This document shows, piece after piece, positions 12,026 to 21,803 of a stretch of DNA of 64,000 bases. The stretch is from Bremia lactucae (lineage: Eukaryota; Oomycota; Peronosporomycetes; Peronosporales; Peronosporaceae), in the NCBI RefSeq assembly GCF_004359215.1, contig NC_090613.1, positions 6,716,599 to 6,780,598 of the forward strand. The letters run 5' to 3'. Made by a program: the position numbers and the translations under genes. The stretch's first letter is position 1; every line of letters begins with the position of its first letter. A model generated the notes under the pieces. That model had not been told where the DNA came from. It worked only from the letters and a program-made list of their open reading frames with translations, and searched no databases.

Positions 12026-15000
12026 CACCGCTTAAGTGTAACTACAAGTCCTTCGACATATTAAAAATCTCATCATTCGCTTCGCAGTCTTCTAATATTT
12101 CGTCGTTGGCTTGTACGTCGGTCTCGTGGCCATGTGCACAGCAAAGCAAATATCTGGACGCGTGTGCATCTTTCAATTTATAGCAGGCTTCCAATCAGAG
12201 ACTGAAACGACTTTACACTTGGCTCGACCTTCGCACCTTTCGCAGGAAGGTAGACTAAATCGTCTTCATCATCCGTGTTGCATTCGTCTCAGATTGGGGT
12301 CCGTACCCCGTTCGCTGACTCCAATCCGAACTCTTTCGACAGTAGTTCGATCATGATCTCTTGATTAAATAAGTATCCTGTTGTGTCGTTCAGTCCAATT
12401 CGCAGCCCTCGAATATTGTTAAAAACTCCCAAGTCTTTGATCGAAAATGAACTCATCTCCACAAAAAAAATATCCACAGCGCTCTGCTTGGTGCCTGTTA
12501 GAATCGAATTCTGGAGCGATGCTGATTTTTGCTGCTGATAATTGAGACCGCAAGTCCGTGTCCGGCAGTGCGCTCACAATGGATGGAGCCGTCGTCATGT
12601 GGTTGCGCAAGAGACAACCCGGAGTATCATTGAGGACGATGGAGGGGGTTGTAACTGGACTCAGTCCAACTCAGCTGTCGTGAGATGAAGAGCTTAGCGG
12701 GCACTCCCCATGTCGCCGCTAGAGCAAGTAGCACCTTCACCGTTGACATGTCCATTACTGCTGCGAAGGTAAGCTGGTAATCAATTCCAAAACTTGCTTT
12801 GTTTCCGCACGCAACCAGCCGAGCCTTAAGCCGCTCGAGATCGCCGTGCGCATCGGTCTTTCTTTTAAAGACACATTTGGTGGTCAGTTCATTACTGCTG
12901 GTACCTCGTTTGACCAAACGCCAATCCTATTTTCTTCGAGCGCTTCTATCTCCTCACGCATGGCTATCTTCCCTCCTTCGCGCTTGCTGCTGCGCATCGC
13001 TTTGATATACTTCTTGGGATGGCACTCGTATACGCGAGCCACGACGCTATCTTCATGACGTTGCTCTTCCTGAGCACCAAAAGACTGCATCCGTCGCGTT
13101 GCACGTAAAGTCCTGTGCGCAGCACGTGTCCATGACTTCGACTTTTTCTTTTCGCTTTGACCTTTTGTAGCTGAGCCGAATACTGCGTCACCTGAACCTG
13201 TCGAATTTGAATATCTGATTGGCCCTTGAATTCAAGAATTCTCTGTAGATGACTGTTTTGCGTATCGCTTAGGGTTTCGATGTCCTTCACGTGCTGCGTG
13301 ACCACAAACTTATTCTCTTTTTGCAGAAATATCATGTAGCCCTTGGATTTTCGCTGCGTTCAATGATAATGCCGACTTGAGACCTCTTTGTGAGCGAATT
13401 CATTCGCGGATCGCGGTATAAAGAGCATACAGACCCAAAAGCCAATTTCACGCAAATTAGGAGCACGCTTCGCAAGTTTTTTTTTTTCCATCGGCGATGC
13501 TCGCTTTTCGTTAGCGCTTCTTTGGACGCGATTAGAATGTATGAAGCATACTCAACCGCATCCTTCCAAAACGACAAAGGGATTCGACTTGCAGATATCA
13601 TCGAGCGAGCCATGTTAAGTACTGTCCGATGCATACGCTCAGCTATTCCGTTCGATGCTTGATTTCTTGCTTCACTGACTTGTCTTGAAATACCTGTAGA
13701 CTTTCAAAACAGGTTAACGTACTTATACTCGCCTCCGCCATCCGTCCTTAGCACATGTACGCGACAGCCGAACTGACGCTCTAAAAATACCAAACAAATT
13801 GCTCGAACGTTTTCGCCGCTTGAGCCTTGGTCTTGGCGAGAAATACGCGAAAGTAATTTGACTTGTGATCCACGAAATTAGTCAAGTAACGGTTTCCAAG
13901 TCGGTCCCTTGTCTTAAGGTCCGACTATATGACATTGCCAATACAGTCCATCAGCGTGTGAGCACCCGTGTCCTTGTGCGACTGCGCATTCTTGGTTTGC
14001 TTCCCTTCAGCGCATGACACACTTGTTTGTCGTGAATGGTCCGTAAATTTTATACCAGACGCTGGACGCATCCGCTTAACCGCGTCGTAAGCAAATTGAC
14101 CTAGACGCTCGTGAAAGTGAAACAATGATCTATCCTGCATGTCCTTGGCCGGATTGTCCGATATTTCTTAAGTTACTATCGCCATTAAAAGGTCACTAGA
14201 AGCACTCGGAATACATACCAGCTCCACTGTCTCCAATTTAAGTTCTCTGCACCTTGCTAGTGTCCGTTTGTGCCATCATACGCTATTTCATACCCCTTGC
14301 GCTCGAGCTTCGTGTTGCCATACGGAATTATAGCTCTGGCGCGAGATAGCCGTCAGTCAACGTGTATCCCTCCGTCGCCTACAGCAAGTACCACGCCACC
14401 GACACGTGACAGCTTGACTGAGCCTCCATCAGCCAGACGGCACTCAAGTTTGCACACTTTTGAATTTTTAAAAAAGACAAATTGTAGGCTAGATGTCGAC
14501 TTGATCGACTGTCCAGAATCCATTCGACGCCACCACAATCGGTGACGCTCCCAATCGCTAGTGTCGTGGCCAACTGAGCATGACGCGAGTTTTTTGGCAC
14601 TGGCGCCTTCGCCAATTGCTAGCACAATATTTTCACCGCCGTTGCCTCGACGACCTCCACTTGTGTTGCCAATTTTCTTGTTTCTACAATCAATCTTGAC
14701 GTGTCCTGCCATTCCATATTGATAGCGGGTATGTGTCTCTTTCCGCAACGTCGACTCTTCCACATGAGCGATCACTTCTCTTACAAAAGCACGTCATTTA
14801 TGATGGCGAAGTACCAGACGCATCGAGCCGACTACCTCGTGCATGCTGAAGAATTAGCGCACTTTGCGCAGACGATTGAGATTGAGTCTCGATCATATTG
14901 ATAGTTCAGGCGAAGCGTAGCACCTGCTGCTCGGCCCCACCAGCTGCATCGCTGACCGCAACGAGGTACAAAATTTTTCTGACTACGAGCGCTAGAAGTC

Positions 15001-15842
15001 CATTTTGTCGTATTTGGTTTACTGCTTGAGCCGCAGTGAGCACGTTCTTGAACGTGACAAGCATACGCTGCATCACGTACTGCACAGTTTGTAGCACAGA
15101 CAACCAAGTGTCAACTTGCTTATTAAAACAGCGTTCCGCAGTGCCTGTCCAGTGCTGTGGTAGTACATCTGTCTTCACTTTTTCGGTCCAAAGAAATCTG
15201 CACGATTCTTGAGCAATGTCCACCTGTCTCAAAAAGTCTTGCCTAATCAAAAAAAGACCTGAGTCTAACGTAAACCTCAGTCCCGTCGAACTTGCGTATT
15301 GCAGGCTTGCGCTGCCTTGCATCGAAAGTCCGATACTGAAATGTTCTAGGATCTTGCACTGAGATTTGCGGCACCTGTTGGTACGAGGGCAATAAGACAG
15401 GCGGGCGAGGTGGCGTCTGTGCGCGTTGAGGCGCATCTTGACGTACTGCGGGCCTAAACCTGTCAAGCCTTCCCCCCGCAAGACGCGGCGTTGATGGTTT
15501 CTCAAGCCTGGCAGTCGAGAGCGCCTCGATGTAGATTGCCTGAGAAGTCAGCACTGGGCATTGAGCTGAACATGCCGCTGTCAGCAGCGCCTCGCATGCG
15601 CTCGTCTTCAGCAATTCTCTCCTGCGACAATTCCATTTTTTCATGCATTCGTTCATGCCGCTCAGCATCGTGAGAACCTTCTCTAGCGCATTGGTAACCG
15701 CGCTCCTTCCGTGAGCGTGAGGAGGGACGACCACAGCAGGCTCCGACGCAGCCCTTTCGTAACTGCCTATCGGCGGTTCCTGGGCCATGTCGATATCGTC
15801 TTTCTTCTCATGAGCTTGGGCTCGTAACCTGTTCGTTGGCAA
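12025..15842 (-). mobile_element. Ty1/copia retrotransposon, minus strand, degenerate
   Basis: Minus-strand pieces in order: gag (15842-14906, with [13 protein letters not shown] and a following CCHC-region remnant near 14700), gag-pre-integrase (14140-13925, FHFHERLGQFAYDAVKRM), integrase (13634-13332, MHRTVLNMARSMISASRIPL), linker (13335-12964) and RT (12917-12289, with CVFKRKTDAHGDLERLKARL and SFSIKDLGVF). RT-RNase H remains (CTRPDICFAVHMATRPT, near 12110-12175) run to about 12025. All parts are in different frames. It meets the plus-strand copia element tail to tail. Confidence 0.85.
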
Positions 15843-16448
15843 ACTTGCTTAGTGGTCAAATAAGAAGTCTGTAGGACTAGAATAAAAGGATTCTGTCATT
15901 ATTATTTTGCGTTATATGTCTTACTTTTCTTCCTTTCTTCCTTCTTGTCCACCCAAGCCGTTTCCTGCAGCCAAAGCTGACCGAAGCTTTTAGTCTGACA
16001 GGCGCTAAGTAGTTGGCCGCTACTTCACCTTTTTCAGGTATTTCGTAACTAGCCTGAAACAACTAGAATGCGTGTAACACATAGCCCTTTACAAATTATA
16101 AACTCAGCTATCCGCACCTAAATTCACTCTAAAAGCTTCCTAGGAGAGGAAGACTCGCGAGCGCATCTGGTAGTCTACATTTGGTAGAATAATTATATAT
16201 GTATTCCTTACCGAGATGCTACAATGTTAATTATGGTTCCGTCAGCGTTGGGTCGAGCAATCTACTTCAGGGTGGTCTTAAGTTATTAATTAAGGTGTTT
16301 CATTTGCAGATGCGTTTGGACAAATGCAAAATTACATGGATTAACGAAGGCAGGTGCTGAGGTTTCCATCAATCAAGCCATTATCAAGCCCATGCTTTCT
16401 TGAATCCAATATGCCATTCACTTTTGTTTGCTTCTTGCCACCTCAAAG
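15843..16448. other. Intergenic region upstream of the PDZ gene
   Basis: No coding region was recognised. It contains the boundary between the copia element and the gene island. The sequence CCATTCACTTTTG at 16413-16425 resembles the oomycete initiator (a CATTC-like core followed by a CA/T-rich flank) and lies just upstream of the first ATG; this is a weak similarity. Confidence 0.35.
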
Positions 16449-18449
16449 ATGCCACTCGAACGCTTACGAAGCGTTTTCGCCTCAAAATACTGCAATGCCG
16501 GCAAACATAGGCGCTCAGCTACCACTCCTGCAACAAAGATGATTCAGTCAACGATATATAGTCCGTGTTCTTGGGGCTCCACGCACGAGGACTTTGGCTG
16601 CCTTCGCTTTCTCGTTTGGAATGGTGGTGCCCCCGGGTTTACACTGACAACCTCTCGAGAATCAGAAAATAGTGGCTGCGCGTCTATATCGGACGAAAAT
16701 TCCGAGTTAAAAGTGGGTACCGTCACGGCATTGAATGTGTGGGAAGCTGGAATTCGCCCAGGTGATGTTTTGGAGACAGTAGCAGGCAAGAAAGTCCATG
16801 CAATGGACACTGAGGCAGCAATCGTGTTAGTAAAAATGTCCAACAGCCCTTCAATCATACGATTTCGGTCATCAAATTGCGGGAATCGCATACGCTTTGA
16901 TGTGGTCCTTGCTCGTCAAAAATTGGGGGTGGTCTTTATGGGAGATGGAATTCGTGATGTCCCTGTTGTTACTCGGGTCGTTGGTCAAAGTACACATAAT
17001 GTTAACGGCGATTTTTCATCACCTTCACGTGTTCGCGTTGGCGACGTGCTTGTGGCAGTTAATAGCAAAGATGCAATTGCGGCTGGACTTGATATGACGA
17101 CAAAGTATCTCGAAACATGTCCACGTCCAGCGAGGCTTACATTTGAGCGCCATGAAAGAGAGGGTTGGTGTGATAGCCAATCCGCAAGCGAAGAATCAAA
17201 GGAGTATACGAGTCGCTTTAAATCTTCTCAGAAGGCTATTCGAAGAATTTCTTTGCCAACCATAAGCAGGGAAGAGAGTGACTTTCGCTGCAGAGAATTA
17301 TCGCAAGCATTAAAAGCTCCAAGAGCTCATCGCTCGGCGTATACTTGTTTTCAAGAAGAAAAAAACAAATGCTACCAAAAATTGAAGAGCAGCGATATTG
17401 TTATCGAATGGATGGATGGACCTCTAGGATTGACGTTGGTGGAAGATGCCATTTCGGGTGCAGCAGTAGTAAATCGATTGACTGGAAAAGGATCATCAGC
17501 CAATCTGGAGCTTCTGCGATACGGGTTTGAATTGATGTCGATAAACGGCAAACGATTTGAAAGCCTTGCGCTGAATGACCTGTGCCGAGATCTGTTAGCA
17601 CTTCCAAAGCCGGTAATACTTGTGTTTCGCTCGCATGAATGTGATGATATTAGCGGCAAAGACGAAGTGTTCGAAAGATGTTCAAGTCTGTATCAAGAAA
17701 ATCCATCTGATTCTGGGGGTGCTCTTAAGAGAAACGCTCACTACGACTCAGCTGCAACGTCAGCCTTGCAGCGTATCTGTCCTCAACAAGCGTCTTCATT
17801 GCGCAATCAGCACGAATACGAGGTGATTTGGACTTCATCCCAATTAGGGCTTCAACTTGAGATATTTCATGACAAATCAGGACGTACAGCTACCGCTCGA
17901 CGTCAGTATCCAATTGTTCACAAAATTCTTAAGAATTCCACGCTCGATTTGCCAAGCCACGCGGTCGGACATTTTTTCGTCTCTATTAACAACTGGGATA
18001 CGTTAGGCTTGAATTCAACGGAACTTCGCACACTTCTACGCCTTGCATCCAGGCCAGTTGTGCTGCGCTTTCGCACGCAAGGAAATTCATCAGATCACAA
18101 GCAAACGTTACTTGCTACAACTTTTCACGAGAAAGATGAAGAATCTGTGTATGGTAGAAACGAAACAATTACATCAACATACAGCATTCTCTGGAGCGGG
18201 GGGAGACTCGGGGTTCTTTTCGCCTGCTACGAAGATTTAAATCGTGAAAACACTTTGGTGGTGTATGTGAAGCACATTGGACCTGGGCAGGCTCGCCGCT
18301 CAAAAGTTGTGGCTGTTGGAGATATTCTTATCAGCATTAATGGCCGATGTCTCCCTCCAAAGCCAAAATTTAAAAAGACAATGCGTTCATTGACCAATTT
18401 GAAGCACCCCGTGACACTTGGTTTCCGCCGACTGATCGTAAGAGATTAA
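16449..18449 (+). CDS. Protein with five PDZ-like domains
   Basis: Single-exon frame of 666 codons from the ATG at 16449; the frame is open further left but only with a TTG. An alternative ATG lies at 16542. Five repeats of about 80-90 residues start with a beta strand and a glycine/leucine loop (GAPGFTL, KLGVVF, PLGLTL, QLGLQL, RLGVLF) and contain the internal 'GD-L-x-x-x-N/A-G' turn (PGDVLETVAGK, VGDVLVAVNSK, VGDILISINGR). They end in an R-F/L-x-F-R strand. Approximate residue ranges are 53-141, 148-235, 315-395, 456-542 and 578-660. PDZ domains usually bind C-terminal peptides, so this is probably a scaffold, but no partner or enzyme domain is seen. No signal peptide or membrane segment is evident. 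Confidence 0.8.
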   Translation: MPLERLRSVFASKYCNAGKHRRSATTPATKMIQSTIYSPCSWGSTHEDFGCLRFLVWNGGAPGFTLTTSRESENSGCASISDENSELKVGTVTALNVWEAGIRPGDVLETVAGKKVHAMDTEAAIVLVKMSNSPSIIRFRSSNCGNRIRFDVVLARQKLGVVFMGDGIRDVPVVTRVVGQSTHNVNGDFSSPSRVRVGDVLVAVNSKDAIAAGLDMTTKYLETCPRPARLTFERHEREGWCDSQSASEESKEYTSRFKSSQKAIRRISLPTISREESDFRCRELSQALKAPRAHRSAYTCFQEEKNKCYQKLKSSDIVIEWMDGPLGLTLVEDAISGAAVVNRLTGKGSSANLELLRYGFELMSINGKRFESLALNDLCRDLLALPKPVILVFRSHECDDISGKDEVFERCSSLYQENPSDSGGALKRNAHYDSAATSALQRICPQQASSLRNQHEYEVIWTSSQLGLQLEIFHDKSGRTATARRQYPIVHKILKNSTLDLPSHAVGHFFVSINNWDTLGLNSTELRTLLRLASRPVVLRFRTQGNSSDHKQTLLATTFHEKDEESVYGRNETITSTYSILWSGGRLGVLFACYEDLNRENTLVVYVKHIGPGQARRSKVVAVGDILISINGRCLPPKPKFKKTMRSLTNLKHPVTLGFRRLIVRD

Positions 18450-18708
18450 ATGAAATAGTAGGCAAAGATGGCTTAGCGTTTCAGTTCATTTAAGTTTATA
18501 TTATTCATTTAGCTACTTCTCTTATAACTTCTCAGCAACCTTATATCTTGCAATGGTGATACCCGCAAGAGGCTGTGACTTTCAGACATTAATTTGTGGA
18601 GGGTTGCACACAATGTAAATCACGACATTGGCTGTGCTGAGTTAGTGCCCTTAGTATTCGCCATAGTCACTTCGTGTCTATATAGATCAATAGATCGCAA
18701 CAACTTTA

Positions 18709-20850
18709 TTACCACTTTGGTGTGATCCGGTCCTTCGCATTCCAGTGAAAAAGGATCACGTCCTCCTTTAATTTTACCAAATCGTTGTTGCACCGAGCTA
18801 GTGTGTGCACTGCAGAGCTGTTGCCTTTCATTTCGGCCTGCAGCAATCGCTGTGTTTCCAAAACCTCCCCTTGAGAAATGGCAGGAATGTCGCTTGCAGG
18901 AACAAATACCACTTCAGTCGTAGCATTTTCGCGCCCTTCTTGGTAGAAACCTAGTAAATTCATGCTAACGTCAAATGCTGGAAACCCGATAGCATTGCTA
19001 GCATTAAGCGTGACCATGCGCGCTACTACATAGAATATTTGCATCTCAATCGCATCAGCGAGTTGGCTGTTGCCACTATCGTTGTGATGGTTTCCATTGC
19101 CAGTAAGATTTTGATAAAATATTGACTCACTCGAATCGTGTTCATCTAGTGAGCGCATAAATTCAGTGAGGCCACCAGAATTATTGCGGAATAGTCCAGG
19201 AGGGCCATCCATTCCTGCGAGGCCATTCATCGCGCCCGATGTCGTCGTTAACATTGCTGACGAGCTTTTGGTCATAGTAAACTGATTTGTAGTGGCATTG
19301 CTACCCATGTTCGAGTTCATCATGCTCATCATTTGCTGGTTTGACGACGAATCGTCCGCTAGAGGGTTAACGCCCATCATACCGGCGTTCTGTGGGCTTA
19401 CCAGCGACGGCATCTGACCATGTAATTGACCTATAGGCTTCACAGCTGCTTTCTGAGCGGCAGCCTGTGCACTCGCAATCATTGCTGGAAACCGCTCAAT
19501 TCCCTTCAGCACGAAGTCGAGGTGACCCATAGTGTCCGTAGCATAAGTAAGTAATAGATTGGCAATTAGGCATTTTGTGTCATGCTGAGCCGTCTCGTAC
19601 GTCATCACATCCTTGTAGCGCCAACATGCTGGGCACCGGTAAATAGGTCGCTCAGGATCTGCCATGCCGTCAGTCTTGCTTTCATAGCCCACCGTCTGCC
19701 ACTCCAACTGGTGAAGTCCATTCACAACTCCACCAGTCCAAGTAAGAATGCTTTCCATGGCACCTGTAAGTGAATTGGCAGCTTGAGGACTGCCATTGAT
19801 GCGAGGAGTTCCAGGGGACAAACTTTCTCCAATGCGCATTCTCTTTCGGCGATCCTCTGCTGAGAAAGCGGCCGTACCAAATGCTCTTGCTAAGATAATT
19901 TCATGCTCGGCACTGGAGCCAGGGGATGAAGATGAAGACAGCGGCGTCGACGCACCAGCGATAATGTGGTGAGTAATCTGGGCCGGTGTGCTCTTGCCGG
20001 GCCGACGCTTGTTGCGCTTCGAGCGTACTGAAATGGACGAGCTTAAATCATATGCAACATCAAAGTTAAGTGGAGATTGCGCAGTATCGGCTTCTACCTT
20101 CAGCCGAAACGCTTGTCCTTGATGATTTTTGGATACGTCTTCGATACGAAGCTTGAGCACAGCCTTCCCCGTCGAATCAACGATACGCTGGCAGTCCGGC
20201 GACATTTTGAGAATGTCCTGCTTAAGGACCGGGTGCTCATTTTCATAGAGCAGCGTGACCCGTAGCGGCACAGGGCGGTTACCCACCCGTTCATTCTTGG
20301 CATTTACAAGAAAGATTGGCAGCGTCATGCACTTGTCGCGGCCACCTTCGTCCTTGTACCAGAGCTCAGGAAGCTTTTCCTGAATGAGCAACCGATGCTG
20401 GATCACCGTCATTTCCGAGGTGAAGGCGGGAGTGACATTTATATGAATATTTTCCTTGATGGAGGCAGCCGAAATATGAACGACAAATTTACGATTACCG
20501 AGCGCCATGGAGCACTCATTGATGCTCATGCGCAGCTTGCAAATGCCGTCGCCATTCATTACAGCATTCGTACTTGGGTCAATGTGCAAGATATCTTTCT
20601 CTACGGGCATCATTTTTTCGGCAGCGTAGAGTTCCACGTTAAGTGGGACCTTCACACCGGATTTAAGGTGGTCAGCCGTATCGACGAGATACACTGTCAG
20701 CTCAAACGGTTCATCTCGGTACGGAAACTTGGGCGGACTCGGCTGAATTTTGAGGCGCAAACGCTCATTAAATATTTCGCCGTCGGGATCCACTGCAGCA
20801 TTTGCGGCGATGGAGGCGCCTGCCGGTTGGTACGTCTCAGTCATGAGCAT
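18709..20850 (-). CDS. Unidentified protein with an internally duplicated domain
   Basis: Open frame of 713 codons from the ATG at 20850; the frame stays open about 20 codons further upstream but only to a TTG, so a missed upstream exon is possible. Two related segments occur near residues 32-134 and 150-260. Each has a 'V-P-L-x-V-x-L' strand (KVPLNVELYAAE, RPVPLRVTLLYE), a 'DIL-x-x-x-P' block and an 'R-x-x-V-x-I/A' end, suggesting duplicated beta-sandwich domains. A low-complexity, basic then Asn/Met/Ser-rich stretch follows. A CPAC ... HDTKC cluster near residue 415-440 could bind zinc. I do not recognise a family. It is divergently oriented to the WD40 gene. Confidence 0.8.
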   Translation of the reverse strand: MLMTETYQPAGASIAANAAVDPDGEIFNERLRLKIQPSPPKFPYRDEPFELTVYLVDTADHLKSGVKVPLNVELYAAEKMMPVEKDILHIDPSTNAVMNGDGICKLRMSINECSMALGNRKFVVHISAASIKENIHINVTPAFTSEMTVIQHRLLIQEKLPELWYKDEGGRDKCMTLPIFLVNAKNERVGNRPVPLRVTLLYENEHPVLKQDILKMSPDCQRIVDSTGKAVLKLRIEDVSKNHQGQAFRLKVEADTAQSPLNFDVAYDLSSSISVRSKRNKRRPGKSTPAQITHHIIAGASTPLSSSSSPGSSAEHEIILARAFGTAAFSAEDRRKRMRIGESLSPGTPRINGSPQAANSLTGAMESILTWTGGVVNGLHQLEWQTVGYESKTDGMADPERPIYRCPACWRYKDVMTYETAQHDTKCLIANLLLTYATDTMGHLDFVLKGIERFPAMIASAQAAAQKAAVKPIGQLHGQMPSLVSPQNAGMMGVNPLADDSSSNQQMMSMMNSNMGSNATTNQFTMTKSSSAMLTTTSGAMNGLAGMDGPPGLFRNNSGGLTEFMRSLDEHDSSESIFYQNLTGNGNHHNDSGNSQLADAIEMQIFYVVARMVTLNASNAIGFPAFDVSMNLLGFYQEGRENATTEVVFVPASDIPAISQGEVLETQRLLQAEMKGNSSAVHTLARCNNDLVKLKEDVILFHWNAKDRITPKW

Positions 20851-21803
20851 AAAGGCAACGACGCGATCGTCAATAGGGACGTGGACCTGGCGGTAGCACA
20901 GAGGAACGACCAAAGTAAGGGCGGATCTTATTCACTTGGTTTCTGGGCGGCGTTTATTAAATTTCGTCGCGACTTCTGCGCAGCGTTTTCGCTTGTGCGT
21001 GCAATCAAGGAAGGGTTCTGGAGAGGCGTCTACTAGCCTAGTATTAAGCATAGAGCATGATGGTTGGCAGGCAAACGTTAAGAGGGTGGATTAAAGTTCC
21101 TGGTCTTTGGCGTTTGCATACAAACATCGAGAACCAACCAATTTACAACTTTTAGCCTTCTTATTGTGGAAGATACGAGGGATTTAGGAGTGATGGCTCT
21201 GTGTCAGCTTCCGTCAAAAAAGCCATTATAATATCTTGATCTGACAATACTTCAAATGAAGTGGGATAAAGGCGGCTGCGCAAGAAAATCCCAAAATCAG
21301 GAAAATTCCGTCAAGATGGTCAGATCGCCCTAAGGTTCCAGCTTTTTGTTAATCAGCGGGCGCCGTTCGGTGACCAGAAGTCAGCTCACTTTGCCATGCC
21401 AACATTTGGACTGCAACTTATAGATGCTGTAGATGAAAATATGATTGCTTGACATCTTGACAGCAGCTGACTAGCTGCGGTCACGAGCACGACATCCCAA
21501 CAAAAGTGCCAGCAACATTCGCTCATTCGTACTAGGATAAGTCATTTTTACAAACCGTAAAATGAAAATTTCAATTTTCGTGTAGCCGCTCGTGGAAGCG
21601 AAAGGCCTAATGATTACAGCATGCAACGCTGCAGTGTCTTTATTGCATAGCGAACATGGAGCGGGCTGCTTGTCGATGCTATTTCGCTATCCCCAAATAA
21701 TAATATCTTTATAGCGCTGTTTCTAATGCCATCCGGCTGTCGACATGGCTATGGAAAACCTTTCAAATCAATTTAAAAATTATTTCGAGGTAAATTTTGG
21801 TTA
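20851..21803. promoter_or_regulatory. Divergent promoter region between two genes
   Basis: About 950 bp separates the minus-strand gene (start 20850) from the plus-strand WD40 gene (start 21804). No coding region was recognised. GCTCATTC at 21521 resembles the oomycete initiator core, with CATTTTTAC 21 bp downstream resembling its flanking element, though the spacing is longer than usual. It would fit a start site about 280 bp upstream of the WD40 gene. Confidence 0.35.

Noticed and set aside
16428..16448. Upstream start of the PDZ protein
   Set aside because: The frame is open to 16428, but the codon there is TTG; the first ATG is at 16449.
20395..21036. 213-codon plus-strand open frame
   Set aside because: Antisense to the 713-codon gene, with no domain and no bias suggesting real coding.
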